From: Heterobasidion occidentale
Lineage: Eukaryota; Basidiomycota; Agaricomycetes; Russulales; Bondarzewiaceae
Direction of reading: 5' to 3'
Length of the DNA: 64,000 nucleotides
Assembly (NCBI GenBank): GCA_039111635.1
Contig: JBCAQO010000008.1
Coordinates: 2,418,001-2,482,000, forward strand
Made by a program: the position numbers and the translations under genes. Shown here piece after piece: positions 38,116 to 49,500 of this stretch; the stretch's first letter is position 1, and each line of letters starts with the position of its first letter. The notes below the pieces were generated by a model. The model was given only the letters and a program-made list of their open reading frames with translations, ran no database searches and was not told the origin of the DNA.

Positions 38116-38533
38116 GGGGCTCTGGGCGGCGGGGATGAGCGTGTGGTGGGTGTGAGCAGGTGCGAGCGGGGTGGCATCCGCCTCGGGGAGATATAGTTGG
38201 GGGGACGATAGGCGGGAAGGGCAGCAGGTGGATAGCAGGGAAGTGGCGCCGGACGTGGGTTGAGGGAAAGTGAAGAGCGAGTGGCGACGCTGCTTTTGAT
38301 CTCTCGACCGTGTTCCGAGCAAGGCGAGCCCGGCCGTGGATCAGTTTTGTATGACGACAGTCGCAGGGTGGCCCTGAGCACTAACACCGTACATGGATTA
38401 CGACACACACCCCGCGCACACAGTCACACAAACGATCGTGGGCGAACACAGTCCTGGTCAAGAGAGTCCAAGAAACACCATCAGTCGGGGAGCACGCATC
38501 CTGGCGGCCCCCGCGCCAACCACCCAAACACGC
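38116..38533. other. intergenic stretch
   Basis: Promoter of the APP1 gene and 3' flank of the next minus-strand gene. No other features. Confidence 0.5.
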
Positions 38534-41426
38534 TCAGTCCACCCGATAATCGTAATCGTCCACACCGTCCATGAACCCGCGCGGCCCGTACGGCCTTCGC
38601 GCCCGCCCACCACCAAGCCACCCACCACCAACGCCCGCACCCGCAGCACCCGCCACCCGCGCGCGGTAAAACAGCGACGTGTTCGTCCGCCCCGACACCG
38701 GCGCCGGCGCGTACCGCAGCGGCCTCGACCGCAAATCCACCCCGCATCCACCGCATCCACCGCATCCACCGCATCCACCCCGTCCACCCTGTCCACCCCC
38801 GCGTCCTCGTCCTCCCCGTCCGGCGACACCTCCAAATCCATCTCCCAAAACGGCAGACATCGTCCGGCAGGTGCCCCACGAACCGCGCCCCGTCCCCGTC
38901 CGCCGCCGCGCCACCGCCTTCGCGAGGAGCACGCCCACCGACGGCGAGTCGGGCGAGCGCCCCCCGTCCTCCCCGCCGCGCGCCTCCCCGCCAGCCGCGT
39001 ACTCCAGCGTCATCTCCGTCAGGCGCGCCTCCGTCTCCGGCGCGCTGCCCGCGCCCGCCGGCTGCGCGTCGGCCTTGGTCGCGGTCTCTGATAGCTGGCG
39101 GTAGTAGATGCTGCCCAGGTCCGCGACGAGCGTCTCGATCGAGCCTTCCGAGTCTTCGTCCGAGTCTTCGTCCGAGTCTTCGTCCGGCGCCGCCGCGTCC
39201 TCCTCTGCGCCGTGCGCGCCCTTCCGCGTCCTCTGCGTCGTCCTGGACGTCCCACTCTTCTTCTTCTTCTTCCACTTCCTCCTCCACTTCCGCTTCCACT
39301 TCCACTTCCTCCTCCTCCTCCCTCCTCCTCCTCTTCTTCTTCTTCGTCGATAGTTGGCAGATCCATCCTCGCCAGCGCCTCCCGCACCCCAAACGCACTC
39401 TCCTCCCCATCCTCCACCTCGTCCTCCATCTCATCCTCCACCTCCACCCCCTCCCCCCCCCTCCCCACCCCCACCCAGCACCCCCACCACCTCCCTCAAC
39501 TCCCCCTCCACCTCCTCCACCCTCTCCGCCAACCCCACACACCGCGCCCTCAACCCCTCCGCCTCCGCCTCCGCCTCCGCCCTCTCCCTCCTCGCCGCCC
39601 TCGCCTCCGCCTCCGCCCTCCAAACCCTATTCCCCGCCACCACCGCCGCCCGCTCCGCCCCCTCCAGCCTCTCCCGCGCCTCCCCCAGCGCAGCCTCCAC
39701 CTCCCCCGCCATCTCCCCCACCCGCACCTCCGCAGCCGCCGCCCGCGCCTCCGCAGCCTCCAGCGCGCGCACCCGGACTCGCTGCACCCGCTGCGCAGCG
39801 ACGCGCTCGTGGAGCTCGCGCAGCAGCGCGTCCTTGCACGCGAGCAGCTCCTCGTACCCGTCCTCGACCGCGGCCGCGCACGCGCGCGTCTCGGAGAGGA
39901 GCGCGACGAGGAGGGATTGGTGCGCTTCGAGCTCGGCGGCGCGTGAGTGGGAGGCGGCGGAGGCGGATTCGAGGGCGAGGCAGCGCGCTTTGAGGGCGTG
40001 CGTGGGATCCGGGTCCGCGGGGGCGGGGGTCGGGGTCGGAGTGGGGTCGGTCTGGACGCCCGCGTCTGCGCGTGTGCGGGTCTGCTGGGAGGTGCGTGCG
40101 TCTGCCTCCTCCTCCTCCTCCTCCTCGTGGTGCGTCTGCACACCCTGTTCCACGCCCGCCCGCGCGACCGCCTCGCCCTCCCCACCCTCCCCAGCGACGT
40201 CCTCCTCGCGCACAGCGCTCAGCTCCTCGATCACCTTCTCCAGCTCGCCAACGATAAACGCCACCGGGACGTCCGCGCACCCCTCTCCTTCTCCCTCTCC
40301 CTCACCCTCCTTTCCCTCCTTTCCCTCTTTTCCCTCCCCGCCCTCTCCTCTCTCACCCTCGACTCCACCGCGCACGCCGCGCCCGCGCGCCCGCTCGGCC
40401 TCCAGCTCCTCCCCAAGCGCGTCGCGCGCGCGCCTGGCCTCAAGCACCTCCAGCACCATACACTCGTGCGCGCGCTGCCCCGCTGCCTCCGCGGCCTGCT
40501 CAGCGGCCTGCTCAGCGGCCTGCGCGTCGTGCGCCACGGCGAGCGCGCGGCAGAGGCGGTGGAGCTTTGCGCGGAGGAAGGCGTTGTGCGGTGTGGTTTT
40601 GCGGTGGGTGGTGCGGTTGGTGGGGCGGTTGGTGGGGCGGTTGTGATTGGATCGGGCGATTTTGCGCCGCGGTCGTGTGGGGCGCGTTTGGGTTTGGTTT
40701 GGGTGGTGGAGGTGGGGGTGGAGGTGGAGGCGGAGGTGGATGTGAGGCTGGGTGAGCTAATTGCAGAGACGGGGGCGGGGACGGGGGCGGGGTCTTTAGG
40801 CGCCAGCTGGTGTCGCGCGTGCGCGTGTATATGCTGCAGGTGTGTGTGTGGTTGTACATTAAGATGTGCATGCGTGTGCGGACGCGGATGCGAATTTGGA
40901 TGCGGACGCGGATGTGGATGCTCGGGGCCTGCACGAGCAGCGAGGGGCGCGGTGTCGTCGTCGTCGGGCGGAGGCATGCCCAGGAGGCGGCGGGGCGCGG
41001 CCCACAGGAGGCTGCGGAGGGCGAGCACGGCTGCTAGGGGGCCTAAAGAGCGGGCGATGAGGACGAGGATGATGGCGGCGGCGAGGGCGAGGGCGAGGGC
41101 GAGGACGGCGGCGGCGATGGCGGTGATGGTGACGGTGATGGCGGTGACGGGGGCGAGGCGGGTGAGGCGGGGGTCTCACGCGGGCAAGCGGGCGGGCGGG
41201 ACGTACAGTTCACGAGGAGAAAAGCGACGAGAGCCGCGAGTGGGTGGGTGGTGTTAGAGTCAGAGTCAGAGTCAGAGTCAGAGCGAGAGTCAGAGCGAGA
41301 GCGAGAGTGTGAGTGCGGGTAGGAATGGGAGTCAGAGTCGGAGGAAGAGTGAGAGTTGGAGGGAGAGGGGGGCTGGTGCGCAGGGAGAGGGGCGAGGGAA
41401 GCCTCGTGTGGGCCGCCTGGGGCCAT
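38534..41426 (-). CDS. membrane-anchored coiled-coil protein, unknown function (frame breaks)
   Basis: Start MAPGGPHEASLAP at 41426, then a Ser/Asp-rich segment, HPLAALVAFLLVN, and in a second frame an obvious membrane stretch (VLALALALAAAIILVLIARS) leading into LRSLLWAAPRRLLGMPP. A long Glu/Ala/Arg coiled coil follows (39431-40537; for example VLEVLEARRARDALGEELEA and RELHERVAAQRVQRVRVRAL). Next come an acidic stretch, VREALARMDLPTIDEEE, LGSIYYRQLSETATKADAQP, VSGRTNTSLFYRARVAG and a C-terminus YGPRGFMDGVDDYDYRVD with TGA at 38534-38536. Natural-looking segments alternate between frames, notably at the C8 run 39463-39470, so the sequence probably has several indels here. The composition is very GC-rich. 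The gene looks conserved in basidiomycetes; I know no function. Confidence 0.5.
38742..38780. repeat. CCGCATCCA nonamer repeats
   Basis: About four tandem copies of a 9 bp unit. On the minus strand they encode VDA repeats within the acidic part of the coiled-coil gene. Confidence 0.7.
39147..39186. repeat. 12 bp tandem repeat TCCGAGTCTTCG
   Basis: Just over three tandem copies. On the minus strand they encode DEDS repeats in the acidic region of the coiled-coil protein. Confidence 0.75.
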
Positions 41427-42042
41427 GCATGCATATCAGACGGGGCACATGGGTAGCGAGGGGGCGAGCGAGGGAGAGAGAGAGGGAGGGCGCTGCTTGC
41501 GCGCGCCGCGGCGGTCCCTCCCAATATTATAAGCACCCGGCGTCGAGCGTCCCGGATCGTCTCCGAGCACGATCGTGGGTCACGACGCGCGGCGAGCGAG
41601 CCGACATGAGCATCGCCGCGCAAGGGCGAGTCCGGGCACCCGCGCGGGGGCGAGGCGAATAGGGAAGGGCGTTGGCGAGGCGGCGGGTTCTGTGGGGGCG
41701 GTGCTGATGTCAGGGAGGCTCGGAGGAGAAGGGAGGGACGGCGGTGCTCCCCACGACGACGTGTGCATTGAAGAACGGAAGACGCGGGTGTGCCCCGGTG
41801 CGCGCCTGCTTCCGTCCAACGACGGAGGACGCGGAGGACGCGGCCCGCGGCGGCGGCGACATCTTTGAGCGCGGCGGCGACGGCGACGGCGGGTGCATCG
41901 AGTCTGAGACGATCGAGCGACGCCGCGAGTTACGTAACCCTCCACCCAGTCATGCTCCGAGGCTCCGGCGGGACGCGCCCTGCTCGCCTCCCTCTCCCGC
42001 TCCCCCACGCGCTCCCTCGCCTCCTCCTCCAAGCACCCACCC
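41427..42042. other. divergent promoter region, coiled-coil gene / TPT1
   Basis: GC-rich 616 bp between divergent start codons. Long open frames here (for example the minus-strand frame 41580-42512) are GC-rich shadows. Confidence 0.45.
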
Positions 42043-43263
42043 ATGTCCTCCCCACCACCCCCACCCCATCCTCCCTCGCCGCCGTCGCAGCAGCAGCAGC
42101 AGAAAGGCAAACCCAAAAGCAAGCTACGCGGCCTCCCAAAAGACGCCCCGGAAGTCCGCCTCTCCAAGACGCTCTCCTGGCTCCTGCGCCACGGCGCGCA
42201 GTCCGAGAAGCTCCCCATGCGCGCGGACGGCTTCGTCCGCGTGCAAGCCCTCGTGAGTGCCCCCGCCGTCTCCTCACGCCCTCTCGCGACTCGCGACTCC
42301 CCCTCCGGACCGACGCCGCGCACACGCTGACGCACCGAGCACGCTAGCTCGCGACCCCGAAGCTCGCCGCGCAGCTCGACTGGCCCGCACTCCAGCGCAT
42401 CGTCGCAGCCGACACGAAGCAGCGCTACACCCTCCTCTCCGAGCCCCCCTCCGCCTCCTCCGCGGACGCGGACGCGGACGCTGTCTGGTGGATCAAGGCG
42501 AACCAGGGACACTCCATCAAGGCACGTCCCTCCCGCCCACTACCAGCTGCCGTACACGCGTGCTGATCCCCCGCGCCACCTCCGGCGCCCCGCCCCACAG
42601 GCCGTGCAGCTCGTCCTCAAGCCGATAACCTCCCCCGCGGACGTCCCCATGGCCGTGCACGGCACCACCCGCAAGGCCTGGCAATCCATATGTACGTCCC
42701 CCGCCCCGCCCCGCCCCGCCCCGCCCCACCCGCACGGCGCCGATCGGCTGACCCGCCCCGTCCGTCTTGTTCCGGACATCCTGCACACAACAGCGCGCCA
42801 GGGCCTCTCCAAGATGTCCCGCAACCACATCCACCTCGCCCAAGGCATCCCAGGGGACGGCATCATAAGCGGTACGCCCCCCCCTCTCCCATTTCCCCTC
42901 CCCTTTCCTCCCGTCCCCCCCTCCCCCTCTAACCCCCTCCACCCTCACACGCGCACCCAAAAAGGCATGCGCGCCTCCGCCCAAGTCCTCATCCACATCG
43001 ACCTCCCCAAGGCCCTCGCAGCCGGCATCCCCTTCGCCCTCTCCGACAACGGCGTCGTCCTCTCCGCGGGCGACGCCCGCGGCGTCCTGCCCCCCGCCTT
43101 CTTCAGCCGCGTCGTGGACCGCGAGGGGCGCCCGGTCCCTGGGTGGACGCCGCCCGCGGCCGACGCCGGCGCGGGCGCGGGCGCGGCGGTGGATGCGGAT
43201 GCGGATGCAGGCGCGGCGGTGGAGGCGGCGGCGGAGGCTGCACCGGAGGCCGCGACAGGGTGA
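42043..43263 (+). CDS. tpt1: tRNA 2'-phosphotransferase (Tpt1/KptA family)
   Basis: Removes the splice-junction 2'-phosphate left by fungal-type tRNA ligation, using NAD+ as acceptor. Five exons (42043-42252, 42348-42521, 42601-42691, 42794-42871, 42965-43263) sum to 283 codons. Conserved blocks: RLSKTLSWLLRHGAQ (substrate Arg-His), MRADGFVRVQAL, WWIKANQGHSIKAVQLVLKP, the NAD-pocket HGTTRKAWQSI, GLSKMSRNHIHLA, and VLIHIDLPKALAAGIPFALS with NGVVLSAG and GVLPPAFF. The N-terminus is Pro/Gln-rich and the C-terminus carries an Ala/Asp/Glu-rich tail not needed for activity. Intron 2 (42522-42600) must use a GC donor to keep frame. Intron 3 is very C-rich. The catalytic domain is intact. Confidence 0.93.
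42698..42729 (-). other. G-quadruplex-capable tract in TPT1 intron 3
   Basis: Plus strand reads as six consecutive runs of C (mostly four or five) separated by single G or A. The minus strand therefore has six G runs with one-base loops, a strong G4 consensus, placed 6 bp after the donor site. Confidence 0.65.
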
Positions 43264-44065
43264 CACGCACGTACTGCACGTCGCGCCCCTCTCGCCGCAC
43301 ACACACACACACGCACACACCTTTCTAAAAGACTCCTTGTCCGGTTCTACTCTGCGGGCGGACGTGATCACGATGGTGGTATTTACATCGCGAGTCCCGA
43401 CCCACAGGCTTACAGAACAACAGAACAACAGAACGGAGCGTACGCTGTGACCGCCGACGCGTCCGTGCCACTATGCATACAAATACTATACAAATACACA
43501 TGCGAATGCGAACACACACAACACACAACACACAACACATGTATCCCCCCCCAAGAAAGCGTGAGTCGAAGCGCAGAGTGAGCCCAGGAGTCGGCGACAG
43601 ACGAGGCCGATCAGAAGCGTCGATAGCGTCGATAGCGGTGAAAGCAGCAAGGGCGACCAAGAACACAGAGCAGACGAGGCAGAGCCCGCAGAGCTGAAAA
43701 AGCAGCGATGCGAGGAGGCACAGCTGGAGATGATGGTACAGGTGGCGATCGAGAATGTGGTTCTCGAAGGACCGAGGGAAAACATGGAGCATAAGAGCAT
43801 GAGACCTTGAGAGCTCAACGGAAAGCACGAAGCATGAAATCCAGACAGGAACCAGAGCACGAGCGAGTGTAGACGCGGCAGAGCAAAGCGGCGAGACTTG
43901 AAAAGAGCAGAGCAGCGAGAGCGAGAGACAGAGCACGGCGAGCACGGCCGGCCGATCGACAAGAAAAAGCACCGAGAAGAAGCAGAGCACCAGATCCCCG
44001 AATCCGAGAACAAGAAACGCGTCGCAGCAGGAAAAAAAAATCCAAGCCGAAAAATCCCGGCACGG
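43264..44065. other. intergenic between convergent genes, with CA-rich microsatellites
   Basis: 3' flanks of TPT1 and the next minus-strand gene. Includes a CA tract near 43300-43321 and an ACACAACAC-type tract near 43511-43541. No gene supported. Confidence 0.55.
43511..43541. repeat. ACACAACACACA microsatellite
   Basis: Imperfect CA/ACAAC repeat on the plus strand (minus strand GT-rich), in the convergent intergenic region. Confidence 0.7.
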
Positions 44066-45094
44066 TCAAGGCCCTCCTCTGCCGCCGTCTTTCGCGACCA
44101 ACAGCGGCTCCTCGTCGCTCTCGACGCCGACAGCCCCCTCCACCTCGCGCGCCTTTACCGCCCGCGGCATCCGCTTCGCCCCCGCCCGCCTGCGCACGTA
44201 CCTCTCCATCACCGCCTCGGTCTCCCTGACCTTGGACGACAGACAGTCGAGCGGATCGTCGCTCTCGTCGCTCCCGACGTCGATATCCATCGCCGCGATC
44301 TCCGCCACGCGCTTCCTCACCGCCCGCGGCATCGGCATCGGCCTCGTCCCCGCCCGCTTGCGCACGCACCGCTCCACCGGCGCCCCGTTCTCCCTGGACT
44401 TGGACGACAGACAATCGAGCGGGTCGTCCGACACCATGCCGTCCTCATCCCCGTCATCCGCGCGCGGCTCCCGCTCTTCCACGAGCACGGGCGCCTCCTC
44501 CGCGGGCGCGAGCGCGGGCTCCGAGCTCGTCCGCGCGAGCACGGGCGCGCACGCGGGCCGGATCGTCCCCGAGCGCGTGCGCGTCGTCGTCGCGGTCGTG
44601 ATCAGCGGCGCGGACACGTTGTTCGCGGATATATGCGCGTAGTCCGAGGCGCGGATTGTGCCTGCGCGGGTGCGGTTGCGCCGGTGGCCCAGGTCCTTCT
44701 GCGCGCGGCCGTGCGCGGGCTCGTCGCCCGGGAGCGCGGAGCTGTCTAGCGAGCGAGACCGGTTGAGCGCGCCGCTCGCGGTCGACGTCGGGGGTGGGTC
44801 TGTAAGGGGCAAGGCTGAGACTGAGGCTCTGGGAGCTCGGGGAACGATAGAATGTCAAATTGGACGGCGGGAGGACGCGGATGCGTCCGCCGTTCACGAC
44901 CGCACACGGGGGAGCGGTGACAGACGCATATAGGCGCATGGGGACACGCATATGGCGCGTAGAGAAACGGAACAATCAGCATCATGCGGTAGACGTACCG
45001 ACGAAGCCCATGGAGACCAGCATTCCGCTGAGTTCCTCGGCGATAGGGCTAGAGCACGGCGTCGCGACGATTCAGGAGCAATGTCGTCCGCCAT
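44066..45094 (-). CDS. uncharacterised protein with duplicated SDDPLDCLSSK motif; 5' part uncertain
   Basis: The 3' portion is a clear open frame from about 44812 down to TGA: LTDPPPTSTASGALNRSRSL, HRRNRTRAGTIRASDYAHIS, TTTRTRSGTIRPA and an acidic stretch. Then come two copies of a motif, SDDPLDCLSSKSRENGAPVE and SDDPLDCLSSKVRETEAVME, each followed by an Arg-rich segment ending in PRAV. An upstream exon near 45094 (MADDIAPESSRRRALALSP) and NLTFYRSPSSQSLSL near 44860 probably belong to the gene, but frames do not join cleanly and may be disturbed by indels. Basic and acidic patches suggest a nuclear protein. No family recognised. Confidence 0.5.
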
Positions 45095-45304
45095 GTCGAA
45101 ATGGCCGATGTGCGATCCCGGAACACTCCTTGAGACGACCGTGTCGTCAAGGACATAGAAGAAAGAGAATCTTCATATGATTCGATCGTTGATGCGACAG
45201 CAGGGCGGTGGTCGAGTCGGCAAAGGACGACGAAAAGATGCTATTTTTGCTGTAGTGATGTACGTGCGCCGAGGGGGCTGTTCGGGACTTGTTGACATCT
45301 GTCA

Positions 45305-46282
45305 TCATGACGTCCTCTCCTGCATGCCTGTCGCGCATCTCGGGAGTGTTCGGCGCGCTCGGGTCCCTTCGTCGTGTGCGAGTCGAAACGCCTTCTTTTT
45401 TGACACCGGAGTCGACGTCCTCAGGGGAAAATCACGATAGAATGATTCGGTGCTGAAACTCCAGTCTGGCTGCGGTGTCCCAGGAGGCATGGCGTCGGCG
45501 AGAAACGGGCCGTGAGTCAGAGCCCTGGCGGGGCGAAACCAGTCGTCGTCTGAGATCTGGTCAAGCAAGTACGCTGTGGAGGCCTCGGGACCAGAGGGAC
45601 AGCGTGCATGATGGACAGGTTTGCCGACGCGAACAGACGAGGCCTGCGTCCGAGATTGCACGGTGCCAGAATGGTCCACAGGGCGAGAATCAGAGAGGGT
45701 GCGAGACTTTGCATGGAGATTCTTCCTCGATTTTTTCTTCCCCGGAGAACTTGTCTTTGATCCGGGGCGACTATGGAAAGGAGATGCGAGCCCATCTAAG
45801 ACATTTGAATTTTCTTTTAATTTGCGAGAGCTGGTTCGAGCAAGCTTGTGGCGAGAAACAGGCAACGGAGAGAATTGTTCTGGTAAGACAGAGCGGCGAG
45901 ATCGAGAGCGCGAGACACGCGGAGAAGGAGGAGCGTTGGCGGGCGTCTTGAACTGATCGAAGAGACTATCATTCCTACTCGTGGTGGGGAGAATGTAGTC
46001 GCGAGACAGATTCGGGAGCGTGATGCTGTCTAGATCGGCGGTAACGTCCGAGTCCTGTTTGTGTCTTTTCGAGTTGTGTTCCACCTCGAGAGGATCCAAA
46101 GCTACAGGCGCAGTGGGCTGTCGCGCTCTTTTTTTCATTCGACGCCACATTTCTTGCAGTGTGACATCGTCTTTTTCTGGTGCTTTTAGCGGAGACGACG
46201 ACGACGCCCTAGACTGCCGAAGGCGAGGCTTTCGGTGCGAGTACGTCGCGGACGGCGGTCTCTGCGGCTGTTTCGTGGCCAT
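45305..46282 (-). CDS. uncharacterised basic protein with KEN box, probably nuclear
   Basis: Single-exon minus-strand frame of 325 codons starting MATKQPQRPPSATYSHRKPR at 46282 (upstream codons lack an in-frame Met in the conserved context). The protein is basic and Ser-rich, with a helical patch VTLQEMWRRMKKRARQ, clustered Arg/Ser (VSRSRSRRSVLPEQF), a KEN motif (SRKLKENSN), several SP/TP sites (KTPANAPPSPR, TPVSKKK) and DQISDDDWFRPARAL. No signal peptide. KEN plus Cdk-type sites are features of cell-cycle-degraded proteins, which is inference. Family not recognised. Its promoter is shared with the next plus-strand gene. Confidence 0.62.
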   Translation of the reverse strand: MATKQPQRPPSATYSHRKPRLRQSRASSSSPLKAPEKDDVTLQEMWRRMKKRARQPTAPVALDPLEVEHNSKRHKQDSDVTADLDSITLPNLSRDYILPTTSRNDSLFDQFKTPANAPPSPRVSRSRSRRSVLPEQFSPLPVSRHKLARTSSRKLKENSNVLDGLASPFHSRPGSKTSSPGKKKSRKNLHAKSRTLSDSRPVDHSGTVQSRTQASSVRVGKPVHHARCPSGPEASTAYLLDQISDDDWFRPARALTHGPFLADAMPPGTPQPDWSFSTESFYRDFPLRTSTPVSKKKAFRLAHDEGTRARRTLPRCATGMQERTS

Positions 46283-46562
46283 TCCTGAGAGGCAAAGAAA
46301 GAAGCGAGGGACTCCGACCAAGCACTGCGCACAAGTGAAGAAAGCGAAGACACGTCGAAAGGGACGACCACGTGATGTCATTACATCAGCCCCCTTCGTC
46401 AGAGGGTGGCGCGTCTTGGATGCAACCAACTGATCGACCGAACCTCTTCCTTCCTCCCTCCACGTCGTCGCAGCCTTCGTTAGCTCTCTCCATACTTTTC
46501 AGCTTTATTGGCTGCTGGTCTCTCGTTTCTGTCTATCTATACTGCCTTTCTCGTAGGCCGTC
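46283..46562. promoter_or_regulatory. shared bidirectional promoter
   Basis: 280 bp between the start codons of the KEN-box gene (minus) and the VVPQW-repeat gene (plus). Pyrimidine-rich near the plus-strand start. Confidence 0.45.
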
Positions 46563-49500
46563 ATGGTCGTGGCTCGCAAAGCACCAGCTGCTCCACTGTC
46601 GCCTGCCTCTCGTACAAACTCCTCGCACCTCGTTCCGCGCTCTGCTGCGGCAAAAAGCAAGCTCGGCCAAGGCACGACCAATGCATCTGATCTGTCTGCC
46701 GCTCTAGCAAACGGACAGAACGCTAACCGCGACTCCAAGGAGGGCTCGCGTGATAACGTGAGTACTCCCATTCTCCATTCTCCCTTCTTCTTCCCGGAGT
46801 ATCGAGTGGCTCTGCCCTCGTGCCCGCTGCGTAAGGGCGCACATGTGCTTGAAAAATCACCCAAAGTGTGGGGGCCGACAGGGACGGAACGACGCGTGAC
46901 ATTTCAGCGATACCGTTATGAAACTGCACGACTGCTGACTGTGGCTGTCTCGACCGAGTGAAGCCTTTTGACTGTTGAAATTTCGAGGACGATGCCGCTC
47001 ATATTTGGTAGAGTATCAGCTGCAACATTCTATAGGTGGATTGCTCTTAGCTTTGGCTTTGTACCTAGAGCATATTGCAGCGCTCCGGCATCCTTTCCTG
47101 CTTCTCTGATTGTGCTTAATGGGGCATTCTGCTGATCATACAATCAGGATGACGCCTCTAAGAAAACGAAGGGAAAATCGAAACAGAAAGTAAAGAAGGG
47201 GGGCAAGGTTCGCTGCCTGTTCATCTTCCTGCATCAATATCCACTGACATCGCCATCAGAAACCCAAGGGACGCGCAAGCCTTGCCGATGTTCTTCTCCG
47301 ATATCTCCTCCTTTTCTTCACCATCTACACACTCTCTGTCTGTCCCAACGACACCAAACTTGAATCCTCCGTCTGCCGTGGTCTGTCTGAATATCGCCGC
47401 CTCATCCTCGAGCCTTACGTGTTTCCCGCCATCAATACTGCCCTCGCACACCCTTCCATTGCTCCGCATGTTCAGCGCGTGAAGCCCTACACCGACCGTG
47501 CTATACAGATCGCTACGCCTATTGCACTGCGCACTCATTCCGAGTGGACCAACCGCGTCGTACCGCAATGGAATCAACGCGTCGTACCTCAATGGGAGAA
47601 GCGTGTTGTGCCCCAATGGAATAAGCATGTAGTCCCTCAGTGGGAGCAACATGTCGTGCCTCAGTACCTCCGCGTGACCTCACAGGTCGAGCCATACCTA
47701 ACAGCGATTGAGCATCAATACGAGGCTAAGCTAGGACCTTATCTGCGCTCGGCCATTCGTAACGCCAATAGGTTCCAGCGCGCTACACAACCCTATGTTG
47801 TCCTAGCCGCGCAGAAGTCCTACTCGGGCTACCAGATCGCCAAGCCTTATGCGGTCCCACTCTGGGAACGCGTCAAGGCATCGGTAAAGCATCTCCTCGT
47901 GCTCTTGCGTGTTCAGCGCCGCAAGTTCGTTGATCCTCACGTGGCGAAAATCTGGGCTCGGATGCAGGAACTCAGTAGTGGAACCCCAAATGGCGATATC
48001 CCCGTTCCGTCGCCCGCTGTTGAGCAAGTCCCGCCTGCGCCTGCCTCTGTACCTAGCCCTTCTTCGGCGGAGCCAGAAGCCTCCAGGCCTGTGGGATCTA
48101 CTCCGGTGGTCATTGTCCCTACTGCCGGTTCTCCATCGACATCATCAATCGATCACTCTGCTATCACCGAGTCCGCCGTTGCCCCAGAACGCATCGAACC
48201 AGTAGAGTCTGCAGCGTCCGTTATTCTTGAATCTGTACACACAGGCACCCCGGTCGTGTCGGAGACTCCTGGACCTTCTTCTGCCTCCTCACTGGACCCT
48301 ACCCCGTCGTCATCTTCCGTCCCTTTGGCTCCGCCTATCGCCAGTGATTTCGATGAGTTTGACATCGAAGCGTTCGCGGCCGATCTCGGACTGGATAAAG
48401 AGGAAGACACCGTTCCTGACGAGCAAGAAGCTGTGCATGAGGAGGTCGAGACAGAGGAAGAGAAAGCGGAGCGCCTTCGTGTGCATAAGGAGGAAGTTGC
48501 CGAGAAACGGCGTAAGCTCATGGCACGGCATACTCAATGGGAAGACGATTTGGAAAGGTTGATCAAGGACAAAAGAAGGCTATCCGCAAGTCCCTTGTCG
48601 CGCTCCGCAAAGCCGCGACCGCCGAACTGAAATCCTCCAAGGACATTAAAGGGAGCATCGATGGCCTGGTGATGGAAGCCGAGAAGTTCCTGAAAGGTGC
48701 CGAAGCATACCTGAAGAACCTCAGGAAGGACTCGAGGACGCAGCAGGAAAAGCTCACTTTGTGGTCGAAGGTCGTCGAGAAGGTCGATGCGAAATTCAAT
48801 GATCGTCTTCAAGAGACTGAAGTTACGGTCAACGAGTGGTATAACAAGGCTTTGAGCAGCGAAGAAGAAGAGGTACAGGTGTTGACATATCAGCCATCTC
48901 TAACACATCTAACGCCTTGTTCTCTGTCTTTGTTCTCTAATAGGTAGCGAAGGCGGCTTCCGAGGTCAGGGATCTCGCTGACCGCGCACAGGCAGACATC
49001 GGTCTCGACTACGCTTGGCTAGATGATGTAACATACCAGGACTGGCAACGCTATCACGACCTCCTCAAGCGTGAGCATCACAAGTCTGGCTCACCTCGGC
49101 TGCATACTCACGAATCTTGATTTATCACAGGAAGCGATAACTTCACGGAGCACATACAATCTATCCAAAACGGTTCGCATCCTTCGCCGCCTATCAACCC
49201 CGTGCAGCCAGCCCTTGAGGAGCTCGAGTTGGAAGTAAAGGATATCATCACCGGCTTTGAGACACGACTTCGTCGCATCAAACGCAGCGGTGATCGCGCT
49301 TTCGGCGGTGAAGTTCCGGAGGATGCACATGCAGAGGGAGATGCATTGGATGGGGACGTGGGAGCGGCGAAGGAGCCATTGGTATCCATTCTGCCTGTCC
49401 CCTCGGATCGAGGTGAGGTGAAAGAAGCGGTGCTCAATGTGATCGGCCGTGGTAAGGAGGAGGTTGAGGAGGCACTGGCGCGCGCGCAAGTCTTGCTAGG

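Noticed and set aside
39354..41257. Long plus-strand open frames of 430+ codons
   Set aside because: Antisense shadows of the GC-rich coiled-coil gene; Ser/Ala/Pro low complexity, no splice logic.
41580..42512. 310-codon minus-strand frame opposite the TPT1 start
   Set aside because: Shadow of a GC-rich region; low-complexity Arg/Gly/Ala translation with no motif, antisense to a well-supported gene.
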